From positions 1,667,367 through 1,731,366 of the forward strand of contig NZ_CP045670.1 in assembly GCF_017161325.1 (NCBI RefSeq): DNA of 64,000 nucleotides, in the 5' to 3' direction. How positions within the stretch are numbered: position 1 is the first letter of the stretch; every line of letters starts with the position of its first letter. Under the pieces are notes generated by a model. That model was not told the DNA's origin, did not search any database, and worked only from the letters and a program-made list of their open reading frames with translations. Positions 1-8,247 of the stretch are shown in pieces. This DNA is from Treponema pedis (GTDB taxonomy: Bacteria > Spirochaetota > Spirochaetia > Treponematales > Treponemataceae). The position numbers were made by a program, and so were the translations under genes.

Positions 1-32
1 TGTAATACAAAAGATAGAATAAGGAAGTCGTA

Positions 33-476
33 ATGAGAAGAAAAATTTTATTAGTATTTTTTTTGGCTCTGCTAACTTCATGTCCGGGATTATTGGACTG
101 GTCGTATGTATTGGTTAATGGGTATGAGGTGTGGCATATTAATAGCGATGATATACATATAGGTTTTACAGAAGATGGTTCGACCTTAAAAACATATTTA
201 GACGATAAATTGATAGGTGTTCCGCCTTATGTTACAGCTGTATGGCATGATGACAGATATATTATTGCTCGTCATATTTCCCATGATGATGTAGCTGATT
301 ATAAAGAGGGAAAGACTGTAATGGAAGATTATTATTTAGTTGATTCTAAGGAAAAGAAAAGTTTTGGGCCTTATAAAGATATCAACGAACTTTTCATCGA
401 AACAAATATACCTGTGGTAAAAGATATAACATGGGTTTTGAGTTCGGAAATGTATAAATTTCAAAAGAATTATTAA
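33..476 (+). CDS. Small lipoprotein, candidate Rhs immunity protein (DUF3997-like)
   Basis: A 147-residue protein with a short lipoprotein signal peptide: two Arg and a Lys at the N terminus, a Leu/Phe-rich core and a lipobox ending LLTSC at about residue 17. The mature part begins PGLLDW and continues with a 'VNGYEVWHINSDDIHI' stretch that resembles the DUF3997 family of small lipoproteins; that family call is from memory and moderate. It is followed directly by an Rhs linker repeat and an Rhs toxin tip, so by position it is probably the immunity gene of an Rhs tip lying left of the window. Lipid anchoring would suit protection against a toxin acting in the periplasm. The ATG has a purine-rich ribosome binding site (aaggaag) about 6 bases upstream. 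Confidence 0.6.
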   Translation: MRRKILLVFFLALLTSCPGLLDWSYVLVNGYEVWHINSDDIHIGFTEDGSTLKTYLDDKLIGVPPYVTAVWHDDRYIIARHISHDDVADYKEGKTVMEDYYLVDSKEKKSFGPYKDINELFIETNIPVVKDITWVLSSEMYKFQKNY

Positions 477-502
477 TGATGAAGCTATTGAAATAATAAA
501 AT

Positions 503-896
503 TATGAAAACAAAACTTAGCATTTATTCACAACTTAACTATCTCACTCCACAGACAGCGATTGAAGCAAAAATCCTTTTTGCGGTGTGTATAAGCAAAA
601 AGCAAGCTCTGACCGGAGGAAAGAGCCTTGCCTGTGAAGACAAGTGCAGCAAAAAGATTGGAGCGGTATCGCTGTAGCGTCGAAATAAGCGCAGTGCCGA
701 TACTTGTGTACTTTTATATTTTATGTAATAATAAAAGCTATAAGAACGCTTCGGGATTCTTAAGGGCAAGGGGGTTGCACCGGCTTTAAAGCAGCAGTTT
801 TGAAGATAGGAGAGGCTATAGCGGAGGGAGAGAGCTACCGGTGCAGCTTTAAGGTAACTTTTATCTGACAAAAGTTTCTTCTCTCTTCTAAAGACG
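503..896 (+). repeat. Rhs-array linker repeat, copy A
   Basis: Non-coding stretch between the lipoprotein at 33-476 and the Rhs fragment at 897. It starts with a block (about 503-565) shared with other linkers: an aacttagcatttatt-like segment, then TAACTATCTCAC and GACAGCGATTG. It continues with hairpin-prone blocks shared with copies B and C: CTTTTAT..ATAAAAG near 710-740, TAAGAA..TTCTTA near 740-765, and GCACCGG..CCGGTGC arms near 776-845. The 3' end joins directly to Rhs core sequence at PIDDEAKKHNENLPG. The long minus-strand reading frame here is explained by the repeat and I do not call it a gene. Confidence 0.7.
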
Positions 897-1628
897 GTGC
901 CGATAGATGATGAAGCGAAGAAGCACAATGAGAACCTGCCTGGTATGGGCGGTGTGTTTAACGTTGTAAACTTACATGTTTATCATTATGCGGGAAATAA
1001 TCCGGTGAAATATATTGATCCGGATGGGAGAACCGATAGATATATGGATGATGGAGTATTTATTGCACATATTGATGACGGCATAGATGGAGTTGAAATT
1101 TTTACATATAAATATGATAATAATAAAGAATTACAATCTTTAGGTTATTTGACAAATCCTGACGGTTCTTATATTAGTTCAAAGCACTTTGATGAACTTG
1201 TTTCTGCAATTTATAGTGAAGCAAAAGGAAATGATGATAAGGAAAATAGGGGGATGGGAGAGGTTATTTTTAATCGCATGAATGAACAACAACTACCTTT
1301 GCATGATACATTATATCATAAATATTCTGGGATTGATGGAATGAAAAAGCCTAAATTTTTTACAGGATTAGCAGCAATGGAAAAATTAAAAAAGGCGGGT
1401 ATTTTAAATATTAACGGATATGGAGAAAATGAGTCATTTATAAATTCTATTATTGGAGCAATTCATGGAATGCGTGGATATTCATTTATAACTAACAAAG
1501 CTGGCTTTTACTGGTCTCATGGTATTAATAGAAAAGGACTATTTAATAAATTAATGACCGTTAATGGTTGTGATTTTTTTAATTTAACAAAGTCAGGTTG
1601 GAATTTAAATAAGAGATATTGGCCGTGA
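897..1628 (+). CDS. Rhs C-terminal fragment with SleB/Hydrolase_2-like toxin tip
   Basis: Residues 1-45 are the end of the Rhs core, from PIDDEAKKHNENLPG to NNPVKYIDPDGR, the motif that marks the core/tip boundary in Rhs proteins. Residues 46-243 are a variable tip. Around residues 101-120 it reads LVSAIYSEAKGN...GEVIFNRM, which matches the pattern of the SleB-like cell-wall hydrolase family (Hydrolase_2, PF07486): an A-I-Y-x-E-A-x-G helix with the likely catalytic Glu108, then V-x-x-N-R. The predicted target is therefore peptidoglycan. The only start is a GTG at the linker junction; there is no Rhs N-terminal part, so this is an orphan tip that may be silent unless recombined onto a full Rhs gene. 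Its stop overlaps the next gene's GTG by 4 bases. Confidence 0.7.
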   Translation: MPIDDEAKKHNENLPGMGGVFNVVNLHVYHYAGNNPVKYIDPDGRTDRYMDDGVFIAHIDDGIDGVEIFTYKYDNNKELQSLGYLTNPDGSYISSKHFDELVSAIYSEAKGNDDKENRGMGEVIFNRMNEQQLPLHDTLYHKYSGIDGMKKPKFFTGLAAMEKLKKAGILNINGYGENESFINSIIGAIHGMRGYSFITNKAGFYWSHGINRKGLFNKLMTVNGCDFFNLTKSGWNLNKRYWP

Positions 1629-2245
1629 AAAAATCGATATGTATATTTTTATTTTTAACTATTACTCATTTATTTACCGGTGCGGAAGAAAAATTTGTAG
1701 GAAAACAAGTGTTTTTTGCTCAAACAATGGGTGATTTTAATGCAGTTATATATATAACGCATAGTATTGATAATTATTATGAAAAGAGATATCAATTTGA
1801 AGTTACTAATTTAAAAACCAATAATAAATATTCGACATCATGGCATATAAGTCTTCCTCCTCCGTCTTTTGAGTGGATATCGGATAAGTGGTGCCGATAT
1901 GATTTCGGCAGTTCAATGGGGCCTGATATAAGAACTTATTTTTTTTCGGTAGATAAGGAAAAACTCTCACAGGAATTCTTTTTGGCTGCTTTTGCCGATG
2001 TAGAAAATGAACTTGTATTAACTGCCGATACCTTGATAGAATTGCATTCGATATTTGGAAATAAAAAGATTAGAATTCCTGAGCCGCAAGATATGTATAG
2101 AGCCGTCTGCAAATATTTTGTTATCGGTAATAATTCCTTTATTAAAGGAAATTTTTTGTATTTGGAATATTATACGGAAGAAGGAAAATTAAAAAAAACA
2201 ACTGTAAAAAAAGTATCGATTAAAAAAATCCTGAATAACTTTTGA
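1625..2245 (+). CDS. Secreted candidate immunity protein for the adjacent hydrolase tip
   Basis: A 206-residue protein starting at the GTG that overlaps the tip's TGA (GTGA), a spacing typical of toxin-immunity pairs. The N terminus (KKSICIFLFL..., then THLFTGAEEK) is a signal peptide without a clear lipobox Cys, so the protein should be periplasmic. That location fits a toxin predicted to attack peptidoglycan. The mature part is not a family I recognise; it contains KTNNKYSTSW and many aromatic residues. The upstream TTG at 1619 is a poorer start because it is further inside the toxin gene. The immunity role is inferred from position and export signal only. Confidence 0.6.
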   Translation: MKKSICIFLFLTITHLFTGAEEKFVGKQVFFAQTMGDFNAVIYITHSIDNYYEKRYQFEVTNLKTNNKYSTSWHISLPPPSFEWISDKWCRYDFGSSMGPDIRTYFFSVDKEKLSQEFFLAAFADVENELVLTADTLIELHSIFGNKKIRIPEPQDMYRAVCKYFVIGNNSFIKGNFLYLEYYTEEGKLKKTTVKKVSIKKILNNF

Positions 2246-2297
2246 TTATATAGGAGCATAATACTTTGGATAGTTGATGAAAAACAATTATAGTAAT

Positions 2298-2597
2298 ATA
2301 CCACATGCTTATCTCACTTCCCGGACAGCGATTGAAGCAGTACATGCAGTGAGGCCAAGCGAACTTTCAGGCAAATCCTTTTTGCAGTGTGTTTAAGCAA
2401 ATGCGGTTTTTGGAGCGGCAGCGTAAATGCTTGCATAAAAACATCGCCTGAAAAGACCCGAGCAGCAAAAAGATTACAAGCGATATCGGTTCAGCAAGCC
2501 GATAGGCGCAGCATCGAAGCAAGCGCGGTGTCGATACTTGTGTACTTTTATATTTTATGCAATAATAAAAGCTATAAGAACGCTTCGGGATTCTTAA
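2298..2597 (+). repeat. Rhs-array linker repeat, copy B
   Basis: Shares with copy A the blocks around TTATCTCAC, GGACAGCGATTGAAGC, a Lys-rich 'agcaaaaag' tract, GATACTTGTGTACTTTTATATTTTATG and TAAGAACGCTTCGGGATTCTTAAGG. It differs in the middle, with extra sequence about 2340-2480, so copies are mosaics of common blocks rather than simple duplicates. The 3' end (AAGG/TCTGATAG) joins Rhs core sequence at 2598. Confidence 0.65.
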
Positions 2598-2862
2598 GGT
2601 CTGATAGAGGAAACTGCACCGGGGATTGATAAGTTACCGTTCAGGTTTACAGGGAAAGAGCTTGACGAAGAGACGGGACTTTACTACTATGGAGTTAGAT
2701 ATTTAAACTCAAAATATTCTAGGTGGTTGAGCGTGGAGCCTTCAGTGTAAAGGCTATTTACCTGAAGGAGTAAAAGATGGAGTAGTTGTAGATAGCAAAG
2801 CAATTGTACGCATAGATATATTTAGAATAGATAAAAAACCTATTGCGGTTTTACCTGACTAA
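2598..2862 (+). pseudogene. Rhs core fragment joined to the 3' end of a lost toxin tip
   Basis: Bases 2598-2750 read in one frame as an Rhs core piece: GLIEETAPGIDKLPFRFTG, then KELDEETGLYYYG and KYSRWLSVEPSV, then a stop. Bases about 2749-2862 read in another frame as KGYLPEGVKDGVVVDSKA, then VRIDIFRIDKKPIAVLPD, then a stop, which looks like the last 36 or so residues of a tip domain I cannot name. The lipoprotein gene follows 19 bases later. This is what a deletion would leave if it removed the rest of the core and most of the toxin but kept the toxin's end and the immunity gene. Confidence 0.55.
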
Positions 2863-2881
2863 TATAATATGGAGGAAATAT

Positions 2882-3866
2882 ATGAAAAGAATTATTTTAT
2901 TAGCCATAGCTGTCATTTTATTTTCCTGTTCAAAAGATAAAAATGAACAAATTATTAATGTAGAAAATATAGAAGATAATACCGTTTTTTACTCGAGGGG
3001 ACTTTTATTTAATTGGGAATTAATCGAAAATAAAGGTTTTATGCCGTCATCGATATTGTATTTAATTCCAAAATTAAAATATAACACATTGGCTATTTGG
3101 GAAATTAATATGGATGAAAAAAATAAAGAAAATATTATAGATGCGTTTCCATATAATAAAGAACAATTTATTGTTTTATATAAATATGACGAGGACGGTA
3201 AAGTATTGTGTAGAGTAGAAAGTACACCGTATGAAGATTTACTTATAGAATCATTATATAAATATGATAAATATGGAAGAAAGATAGAAGTTCATGATAG
3301 AAACTTTAGAAAGCAATTAAAATCTCATGTTGATATAATGACATACGATGATATAAATAATAGTGTGGAAGAAGAATCATCGTTTAAATTATCGCATATA
3401 ATTGAATACTCTCCTGTTAATAAAGATTTTGATGTGCTGGAATATCATATTATGACGGCCGATGAAAAACGCTTAATTGCATCTTATAAAGAAGGGAAGA
3501 CAGAGGATTATTTTTTTTAATAATTATAAAAAAGTGTGGTTAAATGACGATAAGACAATAAAAAAACTTCAAGAAGATTATAGTGATAAAATATGGACGT
3601 TTTTTTATAATGAAGACGGCACAATGAAAGAAATAATAAACTCAAGAGAAAATTCACTCGAATATCCATGGAAAAAGTTTTACGATGCAAAATATTTTGA
3701 CGGTAAGTTGTTAATGAGTAAATATTACGATGCCTATACTAAGAAGGTAATTAAATATGTATATACAAAACATGATTTATTTGGAAATTGGCTTGAAGCT
3801 GAAATATACAAAAATGAAAGCGGGAAATTATCTTCTAAAATTATTCGCTATATTACATATTATTAA
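2882..3866 (+). pseudogene. Frameshifted YD-like lipoprotein, candidate immunity protein
   Basis: The ATG at 2882 follows a ggagga ribosome binding site. The N terminus is a lipoprotein signal ending LFSCSKDK. The frame stops at 3520 just after EGKTEDYFF, at a run of 8 T; removing one T restores NNYKKVWLNDDKT and a continuous protein of about 328 residues ending RYITYY at 3866. The sequence has recurrent YKYDEDGK, YKYDKYGRK, FYNEDGT and KHDLFGNW units, similar to the Y-D/G repeats of Rhs proteins but in a stand-alone lipoprotein. It sits where an immunity gene is expected. Whether the frameshift is real, phase-variable or a base-calling error cannot be told from sequence alone. Confidence 0.55.
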
Positions 3867-4023
3867 TGCTAATAAAAATAATGCATGGTTTAAAGTATAA
3901 ATTGTAAAATAAAGTGTCGGTATAAATAAAATAAAAAAAAGATATCAAGCAATTAATAACATCGGTGTAGAGTATCTGGGGTGGAATAAATTATCGAAGA
4001 TGGAATTTTGGAGCATGGAAAAA

Positions 4024-4252
4024 ATGAAAAAAAATTGTGTTATTATTTGTGGTTGTACTCAGTTTTAGTTCTTGTACCGAAAGGTATCATATACTATATG
4101 ATGCAATACATTATGATTTTAAATCTATTAAATCATATGAGGAATTATATCAACTATATGAAAAATGGGGCTTCTGGGAGGCAGGCACTTATTATTTACA
4201 AAACTTTGTATTTATTCACAGGCAAACTATCTTTTCCGGACAGGTATTGTAA
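4024..4252 (+). pseudogene. Truncated, frameshifted lipoprotein remnant
   Basis: From ATG 4024 the frame is MKKNCVIICG and soon stops. Removing one base from the run of 8 A (4027-4034) gives a complete lipoprotein signal, MKKIVLLFVVVLSFSSC, followed by TERYHILYDAIHYDFKSIKSYEELYQLYEKWGFW. The frame runs into linker copy C near 4196, so the 3' end of the gene has been replaced by the linker. Upstream (about 3930-4023) an open stretch containing NNIGVEYLGWNKLSKMEFW may be the end of another tip. It is probably a dead immunity gene. Confidence 0.45.
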
Positions 4253-4482
4253 TGGAGCAAAAGCGAAGTCCTGAAAAGCACTGTACCGATACTTGTGTAT
4301 TTTTATATTTTATGCAATAATAAAAGCTATGAGAACGCTTCTGGATTCTTAAAGGTAAGGTACTTGCGCCGGCCCTTAAGCGGCAATTTTGAAGATAGGA
4401 GAGGTTATACCGGAGGGAAGGAACTGCCGGTGCAGCTTTAAGGCAACTTTTATCCGACAAAACTATCTTTCCTATACTAATA
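4196..4482 (+). repeat. Rhs-array linker repeat, copy C
   Basis: Contains the shared linker blocks: a ttatttacaaaactttg/tttattcacag segment, CAAACTATCT, CCGGACAG, GATACTTGTGTA, the CTTTTATATTTTATGC..ATAAAAGC hairpin, the TTCTGGATTCTTA arm, and the GCGCCGGCC...GCCGGTGCAGCTTTAAGG block also present in copy A. It is shorter in the middle than A or B. The 3' end changes into Rhs core sequence around 4483. Confidence 0.6.
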
Positions 4483-4584
4483 GACTTTAATAACTTCTTT
4501 ACGATACATATCCTTATATACGATAAAGATAATCCGCAAGGGTTAATTATTAATCTATTGCAAGATGCTGTGAATTTAGGAGAA
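4483..4584 (+). pseudogene. Rhs core fragment with the end of a lost tip
   Basis: In one frame this reads FNNFFTIHILIYDKDNPQG, matching the core of the long Rhs gene near 61726-61785 (FNNFFTIHIPIYDKDNPQG). It then changes at once to LIINLLQDAVNLGE and stops 4 bases before the next ATG. The abrupt change is what an internal deletion joining core to tip end would give. Confidence 0.5.
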
Positions 4585-4589
4585 TAATT

Positions 4590-5014
4590 ATGAAAACTGT
4601 ATATCGGAAATCATTTGTACTTCGATGTTTCTTTTTTTTAACATTTATTTTTTTTCTTTATGTTACAATTATTACAATTTTATCTCAAAAAGATATAGGT
4701 ATGCCTATATGGATAACTATGATAACGATTATATCTATTAATGCATGGGCTTTGGCAGATTATGTATTTTCAAAGATAGAATTTCAACAGGATGTATTTA
4801 CATATAAAAGAGTATTTACTAAAGTTGTTATTCGAAAAAATGAAGTAGATTTTAAACGAAGCCTTTGTGAGACAGATATAATAAAAAACAAATATATTAT
4901 TTATAAAAAAATGGAGATAAAATAAGACTGAAAGTAGATTTTGGTGCATTTTCGATGAAAATGAGAATGAATTTGATAGCAGAACTTTTGATTTTTTTTA
5001 GGAAAGAGATATAG
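4590..5014 (+). pseudogene. Frameshifted two-helix membrane protein (PH-domain-like arrangement)
   Basis: ATG 4590 follows a ggagaat site. The N terminus has two membrane segments (about residues 11-30 and 37-60) and then a polar domain starting EFQQDVFTYKRVF. The frame stops at 4925 after KKMEIK. Adding one base to the run of 7 A near 4907 gives KKNGDKIRLKVDFGAFS and runs on to a TAG at 5012-5014, about 141 residues. The layout (two helices then a short beta-rich domain) is like bacterial PH-like membrane proteins, but I do not recognise the family firmly. By position it is a candidate immunity protein. Confidence 0.5.
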
Positions 5015-5079
5015 TAATGAATAAATATTGGAAAAGCGGCTGTAGTAAAGCCATTAACTTTTATATACAACAGTATCTT

Positions 5080-5234
5080 TATATGTGTAAGAAAAAGTTA
5101 GTAATATTGGTAAAAAAAATACAGGCGGAACAAAACAGGCAGGAGTATGGATTGGGGTTAAACTTAAAAATGCGTGGAATAGTATTTTTGATAAATTATT
5201 TTTTTTATTATCTATTTTCGTTTTAGTGAGGTAA
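5080..5234 (+). pseudogene. Remnant of an Rhs tip end
   Basis: One frame reads NTGGTKQAGVWIGVKLKNAW, then NSIFDKLFF, and stops at 5232-5234, two bases before an ATG. The WIGxKxKNA pattern recurs in the next module (WIGEKVKNALDNIF, about 5836-5880), so both are related tip ends. An overlapping frame from ATG 5017 is open too but shows no family signal. Confidence 0.35.
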
Positions 5235-5235
5235 T

Positions 5236-5672
5236 ATGTAATAAAAGATATTTTTTTGATTATAAAGTCGATAAAAATATCGGAAAGCTATCTACATATA
5301 TAGCCAATAAAAATATGAGCCTTGATGATTTTATTAATAAATATTTGATAAAAAATGATGATAACGGTTTTTCAAGCATTTTGACTGTAAGAAAGCATTG
5401 AGATTATTAAGGATAAGGTTCCTGTACCGCTCTTTAAAAATCACTATGCAAATAACTACAATGTTTCAGAGTATGATATTAAAAATATTTTAGGGGTATA
5501 TATGGAAAAGAACCGAAAAGGATTTCTGTTTTGGGTAGAAACCGAATTTTCTTGGGGACCCGGTATTACAGATACATTTAGAATTCCTATTCAAATTGAT
5601 GTTTATGATGACGAATATTTATATGTACTGGATATGATTGATAAGTACAAAGTATTTGAAATGGAACGGTAA
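5236..5672 (+). pseudogene. Broken immunity gene related to the lipoprotein at 8248
   Basis: The ATG at 5236 is followed directly by stops. Dropping one T gives NKRYFFDYKVDKNIGKLSTY, and the frame then runs to a stop at 5399-5401. A second one-base lesion near 5395 would join it to KDKVPVPLFKNHYANNYNVS and on to KYKVFEMER at 5672. The segment NYNVSEYDIKNILGVY...FSWGPGI matches YYNVSQDDIKKILGVY...FSWGKGI of the intact lipoprotein at 8248-8892, so the two are paralogues. This copy lacks the signal peptide. It is best read as a decayed copy with at least two indels. Confidence 0.45.
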
Positions 5673-5697
5673 CGGTTTTTAAAAATAGATATGTCTG

Positions 5698-5981
5698 ATG
5701 AAAGAAAAATTCTGCTACTACCACAGTGCCCATTTAGGAACTGCACGGTTCGCAGGTCTGATAGAAGAGACTGCACCGGGGATAGACAATCTACCGTTCA
5801 GGTTTACGGGGAAAGAGCTTGATGAAACAAACATGGTCGTGGATTGGAGAGAAAGTTAAAAATGCTTTGGATAATATTTTTAATATTAAAGCAAAAGATA
5901 GGAGACGAGAGCAATAAGATAAGTCTACGAAAGAAAAAGGTGCTCCTGATAGGACAAAGAAGGAATTAAATGAAAATTGAG
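5698..5981 (+). pseudogene. Rhs core fragment fused to the last part of a tip
   Basis: Bases 5698-5859 read YYHSAHLGTARFAG, then GLIEETAPGIDNLPFRFTG, then KELDE: two Rhs core pieces that are separate in the long gene and joined here. After an abrupt junction near 5830, another frame reads QTWSWIGEKVKNALDNIF, an in-frame TAA, then EKGAPDRTKKELNEN and a TGA that overlaps the next gene's ATG. Core, tip end and immunity gene are all kept in order while the toxin body is missing. Confidence 0.5.
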
Positions 5982-6566
5982 AAGTCTGATAGTAGATTAC
6001 TTGGGTGTAATCATGAACAAATTGAATTAATGCAAAAAGCTATTGATGCGGATGAGAATAATGACTTATCTAAAGCTATTATTCTATTAAAGAAAGTAAT
6101 AGCTATTCGTCCTTCAGTCCCTTATGCTTTTGGATTATTAGCTTCGATATACATAGATGAAGCAAAACTTCTGGATAAAAAATTTAATTATGAAGAAAAA
6201 AATAAATGTTATATTAGGAGACGCCGTAAATTATATAGAACTGCTATATTTCTATTGGAAAAAGCATTAGATTTAAAACCGGATTGGATGGGCGCTGTCT
6301 TAGTGTCAGCACGTGCCTGTGAACAATTAGGGTTTTTAAATAGAGCGTTGCGGTATTATGGTTTATATTTAGCTGCTAATCCAAAAAGAGCCGATATATA
6401 TTATGATGTTGGATTGATTTATGAATATAGAAAAAATTATCATACTGCTAAAGTTTTATATAAAAAAGCTTTATTGTTTGATAATGAAAATGAAGTTTAC
6501 AGAAAACGATTAAAAAAAATGGAGGTTCTGTCAGAGCGTGACACATGTAAAAACCAAAAAAAATAA
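5970..6566 (+). CDS. TPR-repeat protein, candidate cytoplasmic immunity protein
   Basis: A 198-residue protein without signal peptide or membrane helix. It has helical pairs typical of tetratricopeptide repeats: AIILLKKVIAIRPSVPYAFG, then AIFLLEKALDLKPDWMGAVL, then ALRYYGLYLAANPKRADIYY, then AKVLYKKALLFDNENEVYRK, roughly residues 35-185. TPR proteins bind other proteins rather than catalyse. Its ATG overlaps the end of an Rhs tip remnant, the position of an immunity gene. A cytoplasmic location would suit a toxin acting in the cytosol. The TPR call is confident, the immunity role is inferred. Confidence 0.65.
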   Translation: MKIEKSDSRLLGCNHEQIELMQKAIDADENNDLSKAIILLKKVIAIRPSVPYAFGLLASIYIDEAKLLDKKFNYEEKNKCYIRRRRKLYRTAIFLLEKALDLKPDWMGAVLVSARACEQLGFLNRALRYYGLYLAANPKRADIYYDVGLIYEYRKNYHTAKVLYKKALLFDNENEVYRKRLKKMEVLSERDTCKNQKK

Positions 6567-6582
6567 CGAGGAGAAAAAGGTA

Positions 6583-6729
6583 AAGCACTACTACCGCCAA
6601 TCAGCCCATTTAGGAAGCGCACAAATTAAAAACATTCGTAATTTTTATGATAGAAAAAGTATATACATAAGTTCAGAAATTAATTATGAGGAAATGTTTT
6701 TATTGCCGGGAGGAGCAAGTTCAAAATGA
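6583..6729 (+). pseudogene. Rhs core fragment fused to a tip end
   Basis: Reads HYYRQSAHLGSAQ, a piece of the Rhs core (YYYHSDHLGSAQ in the long gene), then changes to KNIRNFYDRKSIYISSEINY and EEMFLLPGGASSK before a TGA that overlaps the next ATG (ATGA). The last part looks like the C-terminal strand-helix of a tip domain; I cannot assign its fold. The GTG at 6538 opens the same frame but lies inside the preceding gene. Confidence 0.45.
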
Positions 6730-7559
6730 GATTAAATTCAGTATTCTTTTTAACCTGTTTTTTAATTTTATCATGTTCTGCTGAAAATCATAACAATGGT
6801 ATTCCAGAAAAATGTTTTGATTTTTCAAATGAAAAAGATAGAACATACATTGAGGATGAAGGTAATTTTTGGGAATTATACAAAATAGAAAATTTAAAAC
6901 AACATTCTGTTTATGTATTTGAAAATATCGTTAACTTTAATTTTTATTTTTCAAAAGATGTAAGTGTGAGCAGTATTAAAAATACACAAACATATTTTTC
7001 TCATGTTATAACTAAAACATCAAAGAAATATCCTTCCGCTTATGAAGATATTGATAAGTTTATTAAAAACGATACTATTGTTAAGCTGCGTATTTTTATA
7101 AATGACAAGCTCTTATTATATACTTCTTTTGACTTTAAAATAAATGAATTCGACTATTATGAAAATATTGATATTGATATAGATAGAACTATAGGAAATG
7201 TTGATGTAGAAAATTTTGTAAAAGATTTAAAATCTCTAAACAAGAATATTGAAAGTGTGAAAATATTTAAATCTTTGAAAGGGCCTGTTGTTTGTATTGT
7301 GATAGATACAAAATCTAAAATTGATAAAATTCAAGAAGCCGAAATTTGTAAATATGTGGAGAGTAAAATAGCTTCTGAGCTTGAAAAGATATCAAAGGAT
7401 TTATATGGCATGAATATGGATGCCTTAGGGCTGTATTTGGAAATCAAATTCGGTAATATGAAAACTTTTAAGGGTATTTACCTTAACGGAGATAAAAAAA
7501 TATGGACTGATATTGATTGGAATAATTTTGATTTTTTTAATTTAGAAGGTGAAATATGA
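6726..7559 (+). CDS. Lipoprotein, candidate Rhs immunity protein
   Basis: A 277-residue protein with a lipoprotein signal (MRLNSVFFLTCFLILSC, then SAENHNN). The ATG overlaps the stop of the upstream tip fragment and the gene's own stop overlaps the next ATG, so it is translationally coupled on both sides. The mature protein is acidic and Lys/Asn-rich with no motif I recognise. It is probably one of two immunity proteins for the lost tip, anchored to a membrane and facing the periplasm or outside. Confidence 0.55.
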   Translation: MRLNSVFFLTCFLILSCSAENHNNGIPEKCFDFSNEKDRTYIEDEGNFWELYKIENLKQHSVYVFENIVNFNFYFSKDVSVSSIKNTQTYFSHVITKTSKKYPSAYEDIDKFIKNDTIVKLRIFINDKLLLYTSFDFKINEFDYYENIDIDIDRTIGNVDVENFVKDLKSLNKNIESVKIFKSLKGPVVCIVIDTKSKIDKIQEAEICKYVESKIASELEKISKDLYGMNMDALGLYLEIKFGNMKTFKGIYLNGDKKIWTDIDWNNFDFFNLEGEI

Positions 7560-7894
7560 AAAAAATTGGAATATGTATTGTAATATTTACTATAATATTT
7601 GTAGTTTTTGCTAAAACAGATAAGTATTATACCAGCGGAAAATTAATTTTTAATACAACAGATATTATTAATGGTAATTATTATTTAACTACTAAAAAAG
7701 ATATGAAAGATGTTCAGGGACCAGCTTTACAGTGGTATTATACAAATTTTATAGTTTCTATTTTACTGATATTATGGATTTTAACGATGCTGTTGTTCTT
7801 ATATGTGATGGGGAGCCATGTATTGCCTTATTTCTGGTATAAAAATATAATCATATATTTGATGAACTGTGATTTTTATTCGTTGTTAGAATAA
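7556..7894 (+). CDS. Small membrane protein paired with the lipoprotein immunity candidate
   Basis: A 112-residue protein with an N-terminal hydrophobic segment (about residues 4-19, possibly a signal anchor) and a long hydrophobic stretch (about residues 63-90). It overlaps the upstream lipoprotein by 4 bases, so the two are probably made together. No family recognised. The abrupt C terminus (YLMNCDFYSLLE) lies just before linker copy F, so the gene may have lost its 3' end when the linker joined. Confidence 0.45.
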   Translation: MKKIGICIVIFTIIFVVFAKTDKYYTSGKLIFNTTDIINGNYYLTTKKDMKDVQGPALQWYYTNFIVSILLILWILTMLLFLYVMGSHVLPYFWYKNIIIYLMNCDFYSLLE

Positions 7895-7904
7895 ATAGTT
7901 TGGA

Positions 7905-8108
7905 GTATGAAACCAAAACTTTACATTTATTCACATTCTAATTATCTCATTCGGACAGCGATTGAATTTGATAATCAGTTTTGCATACGCAAAATTTATA
8001 CGTTTAAAACCGCCTCCATCTATGGCGGGGGAGAGAGAAAAATTACCCGCAGGCGTAGCGGGTATACGTCGAGGACGCTTTTTTGCCGTGCGACGCAAGG
8101 AAATGCCC
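7905..8108 (+). repeat. Rhs-array linker repeat, copy F
   Basis: Begins with the common linker start (aaaacttta catttattcac, then TTATCTCATTCGGACAGCGATTGAA). It then holds a block shared with linkers H and I: CCGCAGGCGTAGCGGG, TATACGTCGAGGACGC, TTTTTTGCCGTGCGACGC, and TTTCAAAAGAGCTTGAC. It joins Rhs core at KELDEET. Confidence 0.6.
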
Positions 8109-8198
8109 GCCGTTTCAAAAGAGCTTGACGAAGAGACAGACCTGTACTATTATGGAGCTGGATACTCAGACTCGAAGTATTCAAGGTTACCATTATAA
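8109..8198 (+). pseudogene. Short Rhs core fragment
   Basis: Reads KELDEETDLYYYGAGYSDSK, then YSRLPL and a stop. It is a mutated copy of the core segment KELDEETGLYYYGARYLDPKYSRW. No tip remains; the lipoprotein gene starts 50 bases later. Confidence 0.5.
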
Positions 8199-8247
8199 AT
8201 ATTGATAGGATTGATTATTTCAAATTTCAACCAAAGGGAATTCAAGA

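Noticed and set aside
539..928. Long minus-strand frame in linker A, similar to one at 4227-4460
   Set aside because: The similarity follows from the shared linker DNA. The frame has no ribosome binding site or family signal and runs into Rhs core on the other strand.
2387..2629. 80-codon plus-strand frame in linker B
   Set aside because: It lies wholly on linker repeat and crosses into Rhs core out of frame.
5017..5226. 69-codon frame as a gene
   Set aside because: The neighbouring frame holds a recognisable tip end (WIGVKLKNAW) that ends just before an ATG; the 69-codon frame has no such signal.
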